Source: Cellvibrio mixtus subsp. mixtus J3-8 (lineage in GTDB: Bacteria; Pseudomonadota; Gammaproteobacteria; Pseudomonadales; Cellvibrionaceae). From it: 64,000 nucleotides of DNA. The stretch covers positions 3,352-67,351 of the forward strand of contig NZ_KN266211.1 in the NCBI RefSeq assembly GCF_000766945.1. Direction: 5' to 3'. Below the pieces are notes generated by a model, which searched no databases, was not told the origin of the DNA, and saw nothing but the letters and a program-made list of their open reading frames with translations. Of this stretch, positions 8,984 to 18,260 are shown piece after piece. Both the position numbers and the translations under genes were made by a program. How positions within the stretch are numbered: position 1 is the stretch's first letter; each line of letters starts with the position of its first letter.

Positions 8984-9568
8984 TCAGGTTTTTATGTGTA
9001 CCTGATCGGTGAGCAATGGCGGCTCGTGCGCGCGCAAACTGCGCATCACATTACAGGCGACAATAATCGCTGCGGAAACTAATGCGGCATAAACCAGCAT
9101 TACAAACTGGTAATCCGCTGTGTAATTCCATAGGCGCGCTATACCGAGGAAGCAGGCAAATAGCCAGGAGGTAGAAGATATTGCACCGGTGATAGCAATC
9201 AGCGATTGCTCCAGCGGTGAGCGCCCGAGTAAGCCACAGCGGGAAATAACACGCGGAAAACTAAAATAGTGCAGGAACAATCCATTTAACGTCAGAATTG
9301 AAACTACCGTGAATTTGGCCCAGAGTTTCTGGTTCATTAAATATTGTTCCGGATTCTCCAGGTAACCAACCACCACCAATGCCAGGCCGGTAATCCATAA
9401 CACCACTAACGCAAAAAACATAATGTCGGCGGCCGTTCGCAAATCGCTAATTGCTTTAGTGGATAGCGGACCGCCGCGTGTTTTGGCGAGTGCAAGATCC
9501 TGCAACAATAAAATTCCCACAGAAACACAAGCGGCAAGCAAGTGTGCATAAACAAGTAAGGTTTTCAT
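8984..9568 (-). CDS. Small polytopic inner-membrane protein, function unknown
   Basis: A 194-residue protein from ATG 9568 (MKTLLVYAHLLAACVSVGIL); the frame extends upstream, but a GGGA motif 6 bases before 9568 and the immediate hydrophobic segment favour this start. About five membrane segments are visible: ~5-25, ~46-68 (MFFALVVLWITGLALVVVGY), ~80-98, ~125-145 and ~155-175. Conserved-looking features include His8 in the first segment, the WAKF motif before the third, and HYFSFPRV. The pattern is reminiscent of small heme- or copper-related membrane families with few conserved His residues, but I do not recognise a named family. It is a single gene convergent with the receptor and unlinked to its neighbours. 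Confidence 0.7.
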   Translation of the reverse strand: MKTLLVYAHLLAACVSVGILLLQDLALAKTRGGPLSTKAISDLRTAADIMFFALVVLWITGLALVVVGYLENPEQYLMNQKLWAKFTVVSILTLNGLFLHYFSFPRVISRCGLLGRSPLEQSLIAITGAISSTSWLFACFLGIARLWNYTADYQFVMLVYAALVSAAIIVACNVMRSLRAHEPPLLTDQVHIKT

Positions 9569-9970
9569 AATCATCCCGATTTTTTGTAATTGAGCGAGCC
9601 TGAATAACTGATAAAGCAATAACAATAAACATCATTCCCGTGCGGGTGCACAGGATTGGTTCTAGTCGTCGATACTGGATGGTGTTGTGTCACACTGATT
9701 TGGAATGCCGGAGCTTATTGCAGGAGAGATTGAATAAGCAGGCAAACTCAGTTTTTTAATTTTTTCTCATTAGAATGATTTTTTGCGCAATGTCCACCGA
9801 TCAATTTTATTGGATTATTCCGTATTGATGGCAGTTAGCTGTTGGCTCAATTTACTTGGCTTGTCGTGCAAATTCTGTTTTTTGGTTCTCATTTTTAACG
9901 CGTTTCTCTCCAATGATGATACTTTGTGGATCTAAAGAAATTATTTAATAAACCGTTGGGAGAAGATGTA
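9569..9970. other. Intergenic region between divergent genes, no gene seen
   Basis: About 400 bases separate the membrane-protein start and the acetyltransferase start. It is A/T-rich with several T-tracts and must hold the promoters of both genes, but no hexamer pair is convincing. A weak ribosome-binding-like AGGAGAG near 9723 is not followed by a usable reading frame. Confidence 0.5.
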
Positions 9971-10411
9971 ATGGTAATTGTTTGTAAATCGGTCCAGGAC
10001 TCAGGCTGGTTAGCCATGCGGCAAGCATTATGGCCGGAAGCTATGCGGGATGAACACATTGAAGAGATGATGAGTTTACTGGAGGATTCCAAACGTTATG
10101 GCCAATTTATCGCAGTGGACGATGCTGGCGAGCCAGCGGGGTTTATCGAGGCCGCACTGCGTTACGATTATGTCAATGGTACGGAGACATCACCTGTTGC
10201 GTTTATTGAAGGGATCTATGTCAAGCCGGGCCATCGTTCACAAGGATTTGCACGGCAATTGGTGGATGCGGTTACCGATTGGGCGCGAGCCCAAGGCTGT
10301 GTTGAACTGGCTTCAGATACGGGGCTGGATAATTTTGTCAGCCAGGATGTACATAAAGCACTGGGTTTTGTTGAAACCGAACGAGTCGTTTATTTTCGCA
10401 AATGTTTATGA
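9971..10411 (+). CDS. GNAT acetyltransferase resembling aminoglycoside 6'-N-acetyltransferase AAC(6')-I
   Basis: A 146-residue single-domain GNAT enzyme. ATG 9971 is chosen because GGGAGAAG lies 5 bases upstream; the GTG at 9926 has no such site. The acetyl-CoA loop is visible as GIYVKPGHRSQGFARQL. Other stretches (WLAMRQALWPEA, GFIEAALRYDYVNGTETSPV, ELASDTGLDN, HKALGFVETERVVYFRK) are characteristic of chromosomal AAC(6')-I enzymes, which use acetyl-CoA to modify the 6'-amino group of aminoglycosides, and the length matches that family. It stands alone, with no integron or transposon signs, so it looks like an intrinsic chromosomal gene. Whether it confers resistance cannot be judged from sequence. 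Confidence 0.85.
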   Translation: MVIVCKSVQDSGWLAMRQALWPEAMRDEHIEEMMSLLEDSKRYGQFIAVDDAGEPAGFIEAALRYDYVNGTETSPVAFIEGIYVKPGHRSQGFARQLVDAVTDWARAQGCVELASDTGLDNFVSQDVHKALGFVETERVVYFRKCL

Positions 10412-10438
10412 TTGCCCCTGCGGCAGCGGGCAATCATG

Positions 10439-10465
10439 GCGCACAATAATTTAATTATTGTGCGC
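10439..10465. terminator. Bidirectional hairpin between convergent genes
   Basis: A perfect 13-bp inverted repeat (GCGCACAATAATT / AATTATTGTGCGC) with one central base spans the stop codon of the GH2 gene. A second hairpin (ATTGCCC / GGGCAAT, 10411-10434) lies just before it at the end of the acetyltransferase gene. T-tracts are weak, but the A/T half of the stem gives U-rich ends in both directions. Confidence 0.55.
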
Positions 10466-12821
10466 TGAGTGCGATTGTAGCGCTATCTAACGCCTGGGCT
10501 TGCGCAACAATTTTTACATCGCTCAATGAATTTCCCACTTCTATCAAGGCACTTGCATAACCGCCGCTGGTGGTGACTGTGGCCGGGCTAATTAATTTCC
10601 CATCGCCTTCCAATGAAAAGGTGACATCAATATTGTTTACTGATACTGGATTATTTTTTGCGTCCACTAATTGCGCGTATACAAATACCACATCTTTAAC
10701 ACCGGCTTGTAGTGCTTTGCCACTGGTATCCAGTGTGAGTTTCAAACGCGCAGGTGCACCGGGTGTAAATACTTTGTGTTCGGCCACTACTTTATCGCCA
10801 CTGTAGGCAAGCGCTTTTAATTCACCGGCTTCAAATTTTTTCAAGGCAAATGTGAAAGGGGGATGTTTCAGGTTTTTAGTGGTTTCAGAATTTTTATTGT
10901 CAGCGGCTAATTGTTTGCCAATCAGTTTGCCGTTTAAAAATAATTCCACCGCGTCAGCGTTACTAAAAATACGCACATCAGTGGTGGATTTTTCAGTCCA
11001 TTCGTTGGCAATAAACACCATGGGGCCGGAAGTGAATTTAGCAGAAACTTCGCTCGGATCGCGTTGGCTTTGGTAGAAGTAATAACTGTATTTCGGTAAG
11101 CGGTCAATGCTCATAATGCCGGAGCTTTCCAGGTCGGGCGCATAGCCGCGATTGTAATCAAACATCACCCAGAAACCGTCGGCAAAGGCTGGTGTATTGA
11201 GGTTGTCGTTATGTGCTTCCTGGATATTGGAAGCTTGCTGCAGCAAACGTTTTTCGCCATCGCTTAATAATTGGCGACTGCTCCGGTCAGCTTGTAACAA
11301 GTCGGCCCAGGCTGTTTGGTTTAGCCCGGCATTCATGGCGTAATATTCCCAATCACCGTATTCGCTGACGATGTAAGGTTTGGTTGGTGTTTTGTAATGT
11401 TCAAGGCGATGCTGGCGCGCTTGCAGATAAATATCGTAACCATATTCCTGCCAGCCGGCAGATTTTGCGCCGGGATATTCTTCACCAATAATTTTGGTTA
11501 GCGAATCTATGAACGGTTCGCTCATCCAGGATTCATTGAGTGAACACTCCCACGCCATTACCGATGCATGGTTGCGGTCACGGCGAATTAAATCGCGGCA
11601 GGTTTGCTGGATTTGTGCCTGGAAGGCGGGATCTTCAGAAAAATATTGCCAACCTAAAATAGAATCCAATAACACCAAGCCCAATTCATCGGCAGCGGCC
11701 ATAAAGGCGGGTGAGTGTGGGTAATGTGAAAGGCGAACATAGTCAAAGCCGGCAGATTTTATTTTAACCGCATCGCGGTAATCCGCTGCATCAGACGTGG
11801 CGTAACCGATGTAGGGATATTCCTGGTGACGATTCACACCGCGCAGAAATGTTTTTTCGCCATTGATAAATAATTGGTTATCAATCCATTTAAATTCGCG
11901 AATACCGATTCGTGTGCTCTGTTCATCTACTAACGAATCACCATCGTAAACACGCGTGACCAGTTGATACAAATTCGGTGCTTTGGGCGACCAGAGTTTT
12001 GGATTATTCAGTACCAGCTCAATAGTATTTTCACTATCACTGTTGCCATTAATGGTTTGCAGTTGACTGGTTTGATCGACGATAACCTTATCGCCATCCA
12101 TCAAGCGTTGCACAACGCGAAATTTTTTCGGGTCGATGTGGCTGTTAACCAAATGGGTTTGCACGCTAATCGTTGCTTGCTCTTTGGTAATATTTGGATA
12201 GCGCACAAAAATACCGCCGCTTGCGGTTTTTCCAGCGGCAACAGCATCGCTAATATGCAGGTCGTTATCGATTTGCAAAATTACGTGGCGATAAATGCCG
12301 CCGTAGGTATTAAAGTCCAGGTCTTTTAAGGGCTTGGGGCCAGTAACGGGATTGTCGCGATTGTCGAGGCGCACTAATAATTCATTCGGCGCATCCCATT
12401 TTAATTGCCTGGTCAGGTTTACACTGAACGGCAAATAACCGCCGACATGGGTTGTTAGTTTTTTCCCGTTTAACCAGACTTCTGCCACGTTCATAGCAGA
12501 TTCAAATTTCAATGTAACTTGTTTGCCTTTCCAACTCGCATCAGTCGTAATTGTTTTTTTGTACCAGGCATCGCCCTGGAATTGTTCATTGACTAATAAA
12601 GGTTCGATTTTAGGTGTGTGCGGTAATTGCACTTTTTCCCAATCGGTATGTTGTTGCGCATTGGCGAGGTCCAGCACTTTGTCGCTGCGAAAAAATTCCC
12701 AGTGGGTGTCATAGTTGCTGTCGGCAACTACTTTGGTTGATAGTGGTGAGTTCTGGCCACAGGCTGCGATAAATCCGCACAGGCTGAGCGCAACGAATTG
12801 TTTTAGTGTCATATTTTTCAC
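10455..12821 (-). CDS. GH2 beta-galactosidase, lipoprotein
   Basis: A 788-residue glycoside hydrolase family 2 enzyme. The N-terminus has a lipobox (CGFIAACG, Cys21) with Gly at +2, so it should be anchored to the outer membrane. The sugar-binding jelly-roll spans ~40-185 (WYKKTITT, VWLNGKKL, NTYGGIYRHV), an Ig-like domain ~190-305, and the TIM barrel from ~310 (FLRGVNRHQEYP, YVRLSHYPHSP). The catalytic acid/base is Glu430 in CSLNESW and the nucleophile Glu487 in VSEYGD. C-terminal Ig-like domains include a big-1-like tail. It overlaps the galactanase gene by four bases (ATGA), so it very likely trims galacto-oligosaccharides released by that enzyme to galactose. Total length is shorter than LacZ, typical of this subgroup. 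Confidence 0.9.
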   Translation of the reverse strand: MKNMTLKQFVALSLCGFIAACGQNSPLSTKVVADSNYDTHWEFFRSDKVLDLANAQQHTDWEKVQLPHTPKIEPLLVNEQFQGDAWYKKTITTDASWKGKQVTLKFESAMNVAEVWLNGKKLTTHVGGYLPFSVNLTRQLKWDAPNELLVRLDNRDNPVTGPKPLKDLDFNTYGGIYRHVILQIDNDLHISDAVAAGKTASGGIFVRYPNITKEQATISVQTHLVNSHIDPKKFRVVQRLMDGDKVIVDQTSQLQTINGNSDSENTIELVLNNPKLWSPKAPNLYQLVTRVYDGDSLVDEQSTRIGIREFKWIDNQLFINGEKTFLRGVNRHQEYPYIGYATSDAADYRDAVKIKSAGFDYVRLSHYPHSPAFMAAADELGLVLLDSILGWQYFSEDPAFQAQIQQTCRDLIRRDRNHASVMAWECSLNESWMSEPFIDSLTKIIGEEYPGAKSAGWQEYGYDIYLQARQHRLEHYKTPTKPYIVSEYGDWEYYAMNAGLNQTAWADLLQADRSSRQLLSDGEKRLLQQASNIQEAHNDNLNTPAFADGFWVMFDYNRGYAPDLESSGIMSIDRLPKYSYYFYQSQRDPSEVSAKFTSGPMVFIANEWTEKSTTDVRIFSNADAVELFLNGKLIGKQLAADNKNSETTKNLKHPPFTFALKKFEAGELKALAYSGDKVVAEHKVFTPGAPARLKLTLDTSGKALQAGVKDVVFVYAQLVDAKNNPVSVNNIDVTFSLEGDGKLISPATVTTSGGYASALIEVGNSLSDVKIVAQAQALDSATIALSAQ

Positions 12822-13990
12822 TCGTTGGTGTGGTTGATTTTGGAGGTATTGTTTTGATTGTTAGTGTAGGTGGCATTAAAAAATAAAAATGCAGGTAATG
12901 CATTGTTGTGACGCGTCGCATCAAAGAAGCTGGCGTTTTCCCAATGTGAGCCCCTGCCCCACAATGTTTTACAACGGGTGCTAACCCACGCAGGTTCCCA
13001 ATAAATAACACCAAGGCCACCGGATTTTCTGACTAATTGGGTTAATGTTAGTAGATACAGTAATTGGCCTTTGGCGGTGGCAGGAAATTCCGGTTGTACT
13101 GCTTTTTGGTCGAGCACATTGCCCGCCTTGTCGAAATTTTTCAGTGTCCACGGATAAGCGGTTTCAACAATTATCACTTCTTTGTTGTACGTAGTTTTTA
13201 ATTCGTTAATGGCGGCTGGTAATTGCGGTAATTTATAGGTGGACCACTGCGGATAATAAGAAAGGCCGATAATATCGAAATCCTTCACGCCATTTTCAGC
13301 GGCTTGTTTAAACCACCAGAGCGCATTTTCCGGTTGGGCGATATGCAAAATAATCTCGATTTTTTTGTTGGCAGTTTTGCTGTAATCGCGCACTGCTTTT
13401 ATGCCGCTATTTAACAGCGTGGCATTGCGCTGCCAATTGGGAATGCCGTGCACAATGGTTTTTTCCGGTTGTAAAATTTCGATATTGGTTTCATTACCGA
13501 CTTGCACCATATCCGGCAACAGATTTTTTTTATCTAATGCAGATAAAGTTTTTATGGTGTAATCGTAAAGTGTTTTTGCTAATTCGTTGGTGTCAGTGAT
13601 GTGCGCCCAGGCGTTGGGAATAAATTGCTTTTCCGGATCAGTCCAGGTGTCAGAGTAATGAAAATCCAGCAGGGTTTTCATATTATTTGCTTTGGCGCGT
13701 TGTAATGTTTTGGTTACATCGTCCAGATCGGAATAGTTGGTCCATTCGGCGTTGTGCCACAAACGCACGCGCACAAGTTTTGTGCCTTGATTGGCGAAAA
13801 ATGTAAATGGATCGACTTTTTCGCCTTTATCGCGATACACCGCACCGCAGTCTTCCATTTCATTGACGTAGGATAAATCGGCACCGGTGTAAAAATTATC
13901 AGCAGCAATGGCGTTGTTATATAAAAAATGACCAGACAAAAAAATCGCGACAGTTACAAAGCGAATTTTTTTGCACAACACATACATCAT
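12818..13990 (-). CDS. GH53 endo-beta-1,4-galactanase
   Basis: A 390-residue secreted enzyme that cleaves beta-1,4-galactan, the side chains of pectin. ATG 13990 is chosen because GAGG lies 7 bases upstream and it gives a clean signal peptide (FVTVAIFLSGHFLYNNAIAA). The barrel shows GADLSYVNEMEDCGAVY, VRVRLWHN and LLDFHYSDTWTDPEKQ. Catalytic residues are Glu167 (acid/base, QVGNETN) and Glu276 (nucleophile, VETAYPW); their 109-residue spacing equals that of E161/E270 in the characterised Pseudomonas cellulosa galactanase A. A C-terminal IYWEPAW completes the family pattern. No carbohydrate-binding module is attached. The gene sits between the receptor and GH2 genes of the galactan locus. Confidence 0.95.
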   Translation of the reverse strand: MMYVLCKKIRFVTVAIFLSGHFLYNNAIAADNFYTGADLSYVNEMEDCGAVYRDKGEKVDPFTFFANQGTKLVRVRLWHNAEWTNYSDLDDVTKTLQRAKANNMKTLLDFHYSDTWTDPEKQFIPNAWAHITDTNELAKTLYDYTIKTLSALDKKNLLPDMVQVGNETNIEILQPEKTIVHGIPNWQRNATLLNSGIKAVRDYSKTANKKIEIILHIAQPENALWWFKQAAENGVKDFDIIGLSYYPQWSTYKLPQLPAAINELKTTYNKEVIIVETAYPWTLKNFDKAGNVLDQKAVQPEFPATAKGQLLYLLTLTQLVRKSGGLGVIYWEPAWVSTRCKTLWGRGSHWENASFFDATRHNNALPAFLFFNATYTNNQNNTSKINHTNE

Positions 13991-14046
13991 GGTCTTGCCT
14001 CGCATTTCATACTCTGCCGGTACAATATTTTGTATTGCAGGCATGG

Positions 14047-14073
14047 AAAAAAAGCGGCTGCCAGGGCAGCCGC
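14047..14073 (-). terminator. Intrinsic terminator between the receptor and GH53 genes
   Basis: On the minus strand an 8-bp perfect G/C-rich stem (GCGGCTGC / GCAGCCGC) with a four-base loop is followed by seven T residues. It lies 64 bases after the receptor stop and 57 bases before the galactanase start, so the hydrolase genes must rely on read-through or a promoter overlapping this short gap. Confidence 0.85.
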
Positions 14074-14137
14074 AAATAAGGAGAGATAGTCCTGAGTAAA
14101 ACCCGTTTACGTCACTATTGCAACTGTTGCTTGGACG

Positions 14138-16864
14138 TTACAGCTTCCAGTTCAAACCAATCGAGTAACGAGTCCCAAATTCCTCGTACTTGTTGATATG
14201 CGCCGGATTGTTAGATTCCAAACCGTAGGTTTTGTACGGCTCGTTAGTAAGGTTTTGTACCTGGAACGATACTTTGTAGTGGTCGTTGAATTCATACGAC
14301 AAACTCAAATCCCAGTAACCTTCGGAATCGTTCATACCTTCTTCGCCCATCACCAGATTGATGTCGCGTTGGAACGCGCTGCGATAGCTGTACGACGTAC
14401 GCGCTTCAAAACCGTTGATGTAATACCACAGGGTGAAGTTGGCAACATCTTCCGACAAACCGGTCAGCTGTGCTTTGTAGTCGCTGTGCAAGGGTACAAA
14501 TTGCTCAACGTTGGATTCGTTGTGCGAATAGTTGGTGTATACGCCAAGGCCATTGAAGGGGGCGGGCAAGAAATCAAACGATTGTTGCCACAGTAATTCG
14601 TAGCCGCGGATGTAACCGCCACTACCATTGATGGGGCGCGATACCAGGTAATCATTACCGTTGTAGGTGACAGTTTCCGCATTGGCCGCACGAGCAATAA
14701 AGCTTTCCAGATCCTTGTAGAACAGGTTGACCGCAATCTGTGAACCTTCGGAGTAATACCATTCGTAGGCCAGGTCTGCTTGATCGGCGCGGAATGGATT
14801 CAGTTTCGGATTGCCGGAGGTCGATTCTCCCGGGTTGGAGCCCCACAAATCCTGGTTCAGGTTGATGCTTGGGCTCATCATGTTAACCGGTGCGCGCGCC
14901 ATGGTTTTACCAGCGGCGAAACGAATCAGGTGCTCATCGGTGACAGCCAGGGTCCAGTTGGTGCTTGGCAGTACATCGGTGTAGTCGTGATCTACTGCAA
15001 CGGCATTAACAACTTCCCTTGAGCCAGTCATGACCCAGGTACCGGAACCGGCCGGAATTTCTTCCCATACTTCTTCGGTGATGCCTTGCTGATAACCGCT
15101 GGAAGTGGTTTCAGTATCTACGTTGCGAACACCGATATTACCGGTCAGCGACATACCGGCCACTTCTGTGGCCAGATCAACCTGGATGTACTGAGCGAAA
15201 ATATCTTCACTAACATTCCAACTGGCAATCAGATCGTCGGCATCGCGTGGGTTCGGGTTTTTCAGGCTGCCAAAGTAGTGGTTGATAATGGCATTGCGAT
15301 CCAGGCTCAGGTACTCGGGCAAATCGCTCCAGTAGCTGCTGCTTTGCGCATCGATAACGGCGCTGGCAGGAATTGCACCACCGATATTTTGGGTGGCATC
15401 CTGGGTCCAGATCTGGCTATGTTCGAACTTGTCGCGGCTGGAGCTGGCCAGGCCAAATTTAACGGCCTTCAAAATACCCACTTCAAGATCGCGCTGAACA
15501 TCGAGTCTAAATGAGGTCAGTTTGTCGCCACCCTCGGCATCCGGTTGCACCTGGATTTGGCCGATGCTGTTCTGGCTCAGGTCGGTCAGGTCAGCATCGA
15601 GCAATTCGAAGGTCATGCGGTCATCGCTGGTAGAGCCAAATTTCGCCCAACCGGGATTAGTGATATTGGTGCGTACGCTGGACCAACGCTTGTCGCGACT
15701 GGTTTCGGAAACGCCGGCATCAGCGATGATGGTCCACAAATCCTGGGTCCATTTCACGTTCAGGCCGTGGCTGGTGAGTTCGTCATTCTGTACGTATTCT
15801 TCGTTCAGGTTGCGCAGGGAGCTGAGTTCAACCGTCCCGCCGAGCAAGTCGTATTCGGCCCCATCTTGCAGGTTGTCATAGGCTGTTGGCGCGAGCTTGT
15901 CTGATACCAGCCCATTGCCCCACTCCTTGATACCGAAGTCAAACCCGCGTTGTTGCTCGGAAACATCAAAGGAAGACCAGAAGCCGTCATAGGCAATTTC
16001 GAGATTGTCATTAGGGCGCCATTGGAGCGCTCCCATAAATCCCTGGCGCTCATCTTCGCCGCCGCGCACCAGTGCGGAGCCGCCCCAAGGGGCTGCAACG
16101 GGGGCATTTAATTCGCTGTCCCACACCAGGTTGTGCCAGGTATCACCGTAGTTCCAGAGTTCCGCGCGCTGGGTGGCGATAGGTTCGGAACGGGTTGAGT
16201 AACCAAGGGCTACACCGAGGGTGTCATCGGCAAACTGGTCGATATAGGAAATGCTGTAGCGCTGGCCGATACCGCTATTGGCGGCATCATCAATGTCTTT
16301 GCCCAGATCGAATGACGTTGCGCGCACATCAACTACGACTTTGGTGGAGTCGTAATCCAGCGGTTTGATGGTGTTCAGGTTAACACTGCCGGACACGCCG
16401 CCTTCCGCGATTGATGCTTGCGGGGTTTTATAAACTTGCGCGCTGTTAATCAGTTCGGATGGGAATTGGTCGTAACGGATATTGCGGGTTTCCTCCAGGA
16501 TCGCCACTTCGCGGCCATTCAGGGTAGTGAAACCGAGCATACCGCCCATACCGCGGATAGAAATCTGGCTGCCGTTGCCGCGGTCGCGGTCTTGCGCCAG
16601 GCCGGGCAGGCGTTTCAGGGAATCGCTGATGGAAACATCGGGCAATTGGCCGATATCTTCGGAGGAAATCGCTTCAACGACGGTAGCGGAATTACGCTTT
16701 ACTTCCATCGCTGATTGCAAGCTTTGAGCGAATTTGCCGGTAACGACAACTTCTTCAACCAGGCCTTCAGTGGTTTGTTGGGTTGTTTGTGCCATGGATA
16801 CACCGCCGATCAGGCTGAGGGCCAGGAACAAGGGGGTGTGACGCAGGTTGATCGGGCTTTTCAT
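14138..16864 (-). CDS. TonB-dependent receptor of the galactan locus
   Basis: A 908-residue outer-membrane receptor of the TIGR01782-like class. The signal peptide is FLALSLIGGVSMAQ; the TonB box EEVVVTGKF begins near residue 37; the plug shows LPDVSISDSLKRLPGLAQDR and ISIRGMGGMLGFTTLNGREV; the barrel ends with the usual aromatic C-terminus (RYSIGLNWKL). MARAPVNMMSPSINL and SGNPKLNPFRADQADLAYEW match the conserved mid-barrel motifs. There is no STN domain. Flanking galK, galT, GH53 and GH2 genes on the same strand point to galacto-oligosaccharide uptake, an inference from context. GAGG lies 8 bases before the ATG. It is more diverged from the 3208/6325 pair than those are from each other. Confidence 0.93.
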   Translation of the reverse strand: MKSPINLRHTPLFLALSLIGGVSMAQTTQQTTEGLVEEVVVTGKFAQSLQSAMEVKRNSATVVEAISSEDIGQLPDVSISDSLKRLPGLAQDRDRGNGSQISIRGMGGMLGFTTLNGREVAILEETRNIRYDQFPSELINSAQVYKTPQASIAEGGVSGSVNLNTIKPLDYDSTKVVVDVRATSFDLGKDIDDAANSGIGQRYSISYIDQFADDTLGVALGYSTRSEPIATQRAELWNYGDTWHNLVWDSELNAPVAAPWGGSALVRGGEDERQGFMGALQWRPNDNLEIAYDGFWSSFDVSEQQRGFDFGIKEWGNGLVSDKLAPTAYDNLQDGAEYDLLGGTVELSSLRNLNEEYVQNDELTSHGLNVKWTQDLWTIIADAGVSETSRDKRWSSVRTNITNPGWAKFGSTSDDRMTFELLDADLTDLSQNSIGQIQVQPDAEGGDKLTSFRLDVQRDLEVGILKAVKFGLASSSRDKFEHSQIWTQDATQNIGGAIPASAVIDAQSSSYWSDLPEYLSLDRNAIINHYFGSLKNPNPRDADDLIASWNVSEDIFAQYIQVDLATEVAGMSLTGNIGVRNVDTETTSSGYQQGITEEVWEEIPAGSGTWVMTGSREVVNAVAVDHDYTDVLPSTNWTLAVTDEHLIRFAAGKTMARAPVNMMSPSINLNQDLWGSNPGESTSGNPKLNPFRADQADLAYEWYYSEGSQIAVNLFYKDLESFIARAANAETVTYNGNDYLVSRPINGSGGYIRGYELLWQQSFDFLPAPFNGLGVYTNYSHNESNVEQFVPLHSDYKAQLTGLSEDVANFTLWYYINGFEARTSYSYRSAFQRDINLVMGEEGMNDSEGYWDLSLSYEFNDHYKVSFQVQNLTNEPYKTYGLESNNPAHINKYEEFGTRYSIGLNWKL

Positions 16865-16938
16865 ACATCTGTCCTCGTGAATTGTTTTATCGTTATAGGT
16901 ACAACTTTAGGTATTTGTACGTTTAATTATGGGTACTA

Positions 16939-16967
16939 ATTATAGGTAAATCATAAAATATCATTTA
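16939..16967 (-). promoter_or_regulatory. Candidate promoter of the galactan receptor gene
   Basis: On the minus strand a perfect TATAAT occupies 16944-16939, about 75 bases before the receptor start, in an A/T-rich gap. The matching -35 at 17-base spacing (TAAATG) is poor, so this would be a weak or activator-dependent promoter. Confidence 0.35.
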
Positions 16968-17035
16968 TATGATTATTTAATCGGCGCCAGGTGTCAACCG
17001 AAAGACTGTTGGCGCCAAAAATTAATTCCTGAAGG

Positions 17036-18190
17036 TTAATTATTAAATGCACCCGCGCTTGCTTTGGCGGGGATCAAGGTGGGAACGCAGCCGGTTTCCT
17101 GCTCATAGGTGTGGGATACGGCGGCCATCAAGCGGGGAATCACTGCGGCGGGAGCTACTGCCACAACACAACCACCAAAGCCTCCACCGGTCATACGCGC
17201 ACCGGCCTGGCCCTCGCCTGCGGCGGCGATAATCTCCACCAGACGATCAATGGTCGGAGTGGTGATATTGAAATCGTCGCGCATGGAGATATGCGATTCG
17301 CCCATCACTTTTACCAGTGTAGACAAGTCCCCTTTGGCCAGCGCATCGGCCGCGATCAGGGTGCGGGCGTTTTCGGTAAGGACGTGCCGCGCGCGGCGGA
17401 AGCTCAGGTCATCCAGTATGCCTTCGGCATCGAGCAAATCCCCCAGGTCTACCGCGCGCAAGGAGGTTTGGTCGAAATGGGCAGCAGCCTGTTCGCATTG
17501 CTGGCGGCGCTGGTTGTATTCACTGTCGACCAAGCCGCGTTTGACACCGCTGTGGACAATCAGGATTTCCCAGTCGCCGGGCATCGTTACCGCGCGGGCG
17601 GAAAGGTCCTGGCAGTCGATCAGCAACGCACTGTTGGCCTGGCCGCGCGCGGAGATCAGTTGATCCATAATCCCGCAGTTGCAACCCACAAACTGGTTCT
17701 CGGCAGCCTGGCCGAGCAATGCGGCTTTAGTAGGGGCGATGACCTCGCCGCTCAGGCTTAGCAAGGCGCGGATGACCGCCATCTCCAGCGATGCCGAGCT
17801 GCTCAGGCCCGCGCCGGAAGGTAAATCGCCAGCGATATATAAATCGCCACCCGCAAGCGTGAAACCGGCGCGGCAAAGTTGTTGTACGACGCCGCGAATA
17901 TAGTTGGACCAGTTGTTGGATTCGTCTTCCTGCTGCTCTTCGGTGAGTGGGATCACTACGTCGGCGTTATCAAAATTCCAGGCTACAACGCGCAAGGTGC
18001 GGTCAGTGCGTGGGCTCAAGGCGATGTAGGTGTGATAGTTAATCGCGGCCGGTAAAACAAAGCCGCCGTTGTAATCGGTGTGTTCGCCGATCAGGTTTAC
18101 ACGGCCGGGCGCTTTGACCAATGCTTTTGGATGGCTTCCAAAAAATTCGCCAAAGAGTTCGCTAACTCGTGCTTCGGAAAGGGTGTTCAT
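17036..18190 (-). CDS. galK: Galactokinase
   Basis: A 384-residue cytoplasmic GHMP kinase that phosphorylates alpha-D-galactose at C1 with ATP. The galactokinase signature is near the N-terminus (KAPGRVNLIGEHTDYNGGFV), the GHMP phosphate-binding loop is LPSGAGLSSSASLEMA, the substrate-binding segment is GCNCGIMDQLISARGQ with the catalytic Asp, and the third GHMP motif is GARMTGGGFGGCVV. Length matches bacterial GalK. It lies 70 bases downstream of galT on the same strand and upstream of the galactan receptor, so released galactose can enter the Leloir pathway. An inverted repeat (GGCGCCA / TGGCGCC, 16983-17016) follows the stop but lacks a T-tract. Confidence 0.97.
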   Translation of the reverse strand: MNTLSEARVSELFGEFFGSHPKALVKAPGRVNLIGEHTDYNGGFVLPAAINYHTYIALSPRTDRTLRVVAWNFDNADVVIPLTEEQQEDESNNWSNYIRGVVQQLCRAGFTLAGGDLYIAGDLPSGAGLSSSASLEMAVIRALLSLSGEVIAPTKAALLGQAAENQFVGCNCGIMDQLISARGQANSALLIDCQDLSARAVTMPGDWEILIVHSGVKRGLVDSEYNQRRQQCEQAAAHFDQTSLRAVDLGDLLDAEGILDDLSFRRARHVLTENARTLIAADALAKGDLSTLVKVMGESHISMRDDFNITTPTIDRLVEIIAAAGEGQAGARMTGGGFGGCVVAVAPAAVIPRLMAAVSHTYEQETGCVPTLIPAKASAGAFNN

Positions 18191-18260
18191 GGGCTTGGTA
18201 CCTATCGCCTTATTCTTTTGATTGCCGGGAAATTATTTGTTTCCAATGCGCTATTTGTTT

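Noticed and set aside
16418-16727. Plus-strand ORFs antisense to the galactan receptor's plug region
   Set aside because: The composition mirrors the complementary codons of the receptor; no independent support.
16983-17016. GGCGCCA / TGGCGCC inverted repeat after galK, considered as a terminator or operator
   Set aside because: The stem is 7 bp with a 20-base loop and no T-tract; evidence is too thin to call a function.
17109-17761. Two long plus-strand ORFs opposite galK (184 and 216 residues)
   Set aside because: They lie entirely antisense to an unambiguous galactokinase, lack domain motifs and have no ribosome sites.
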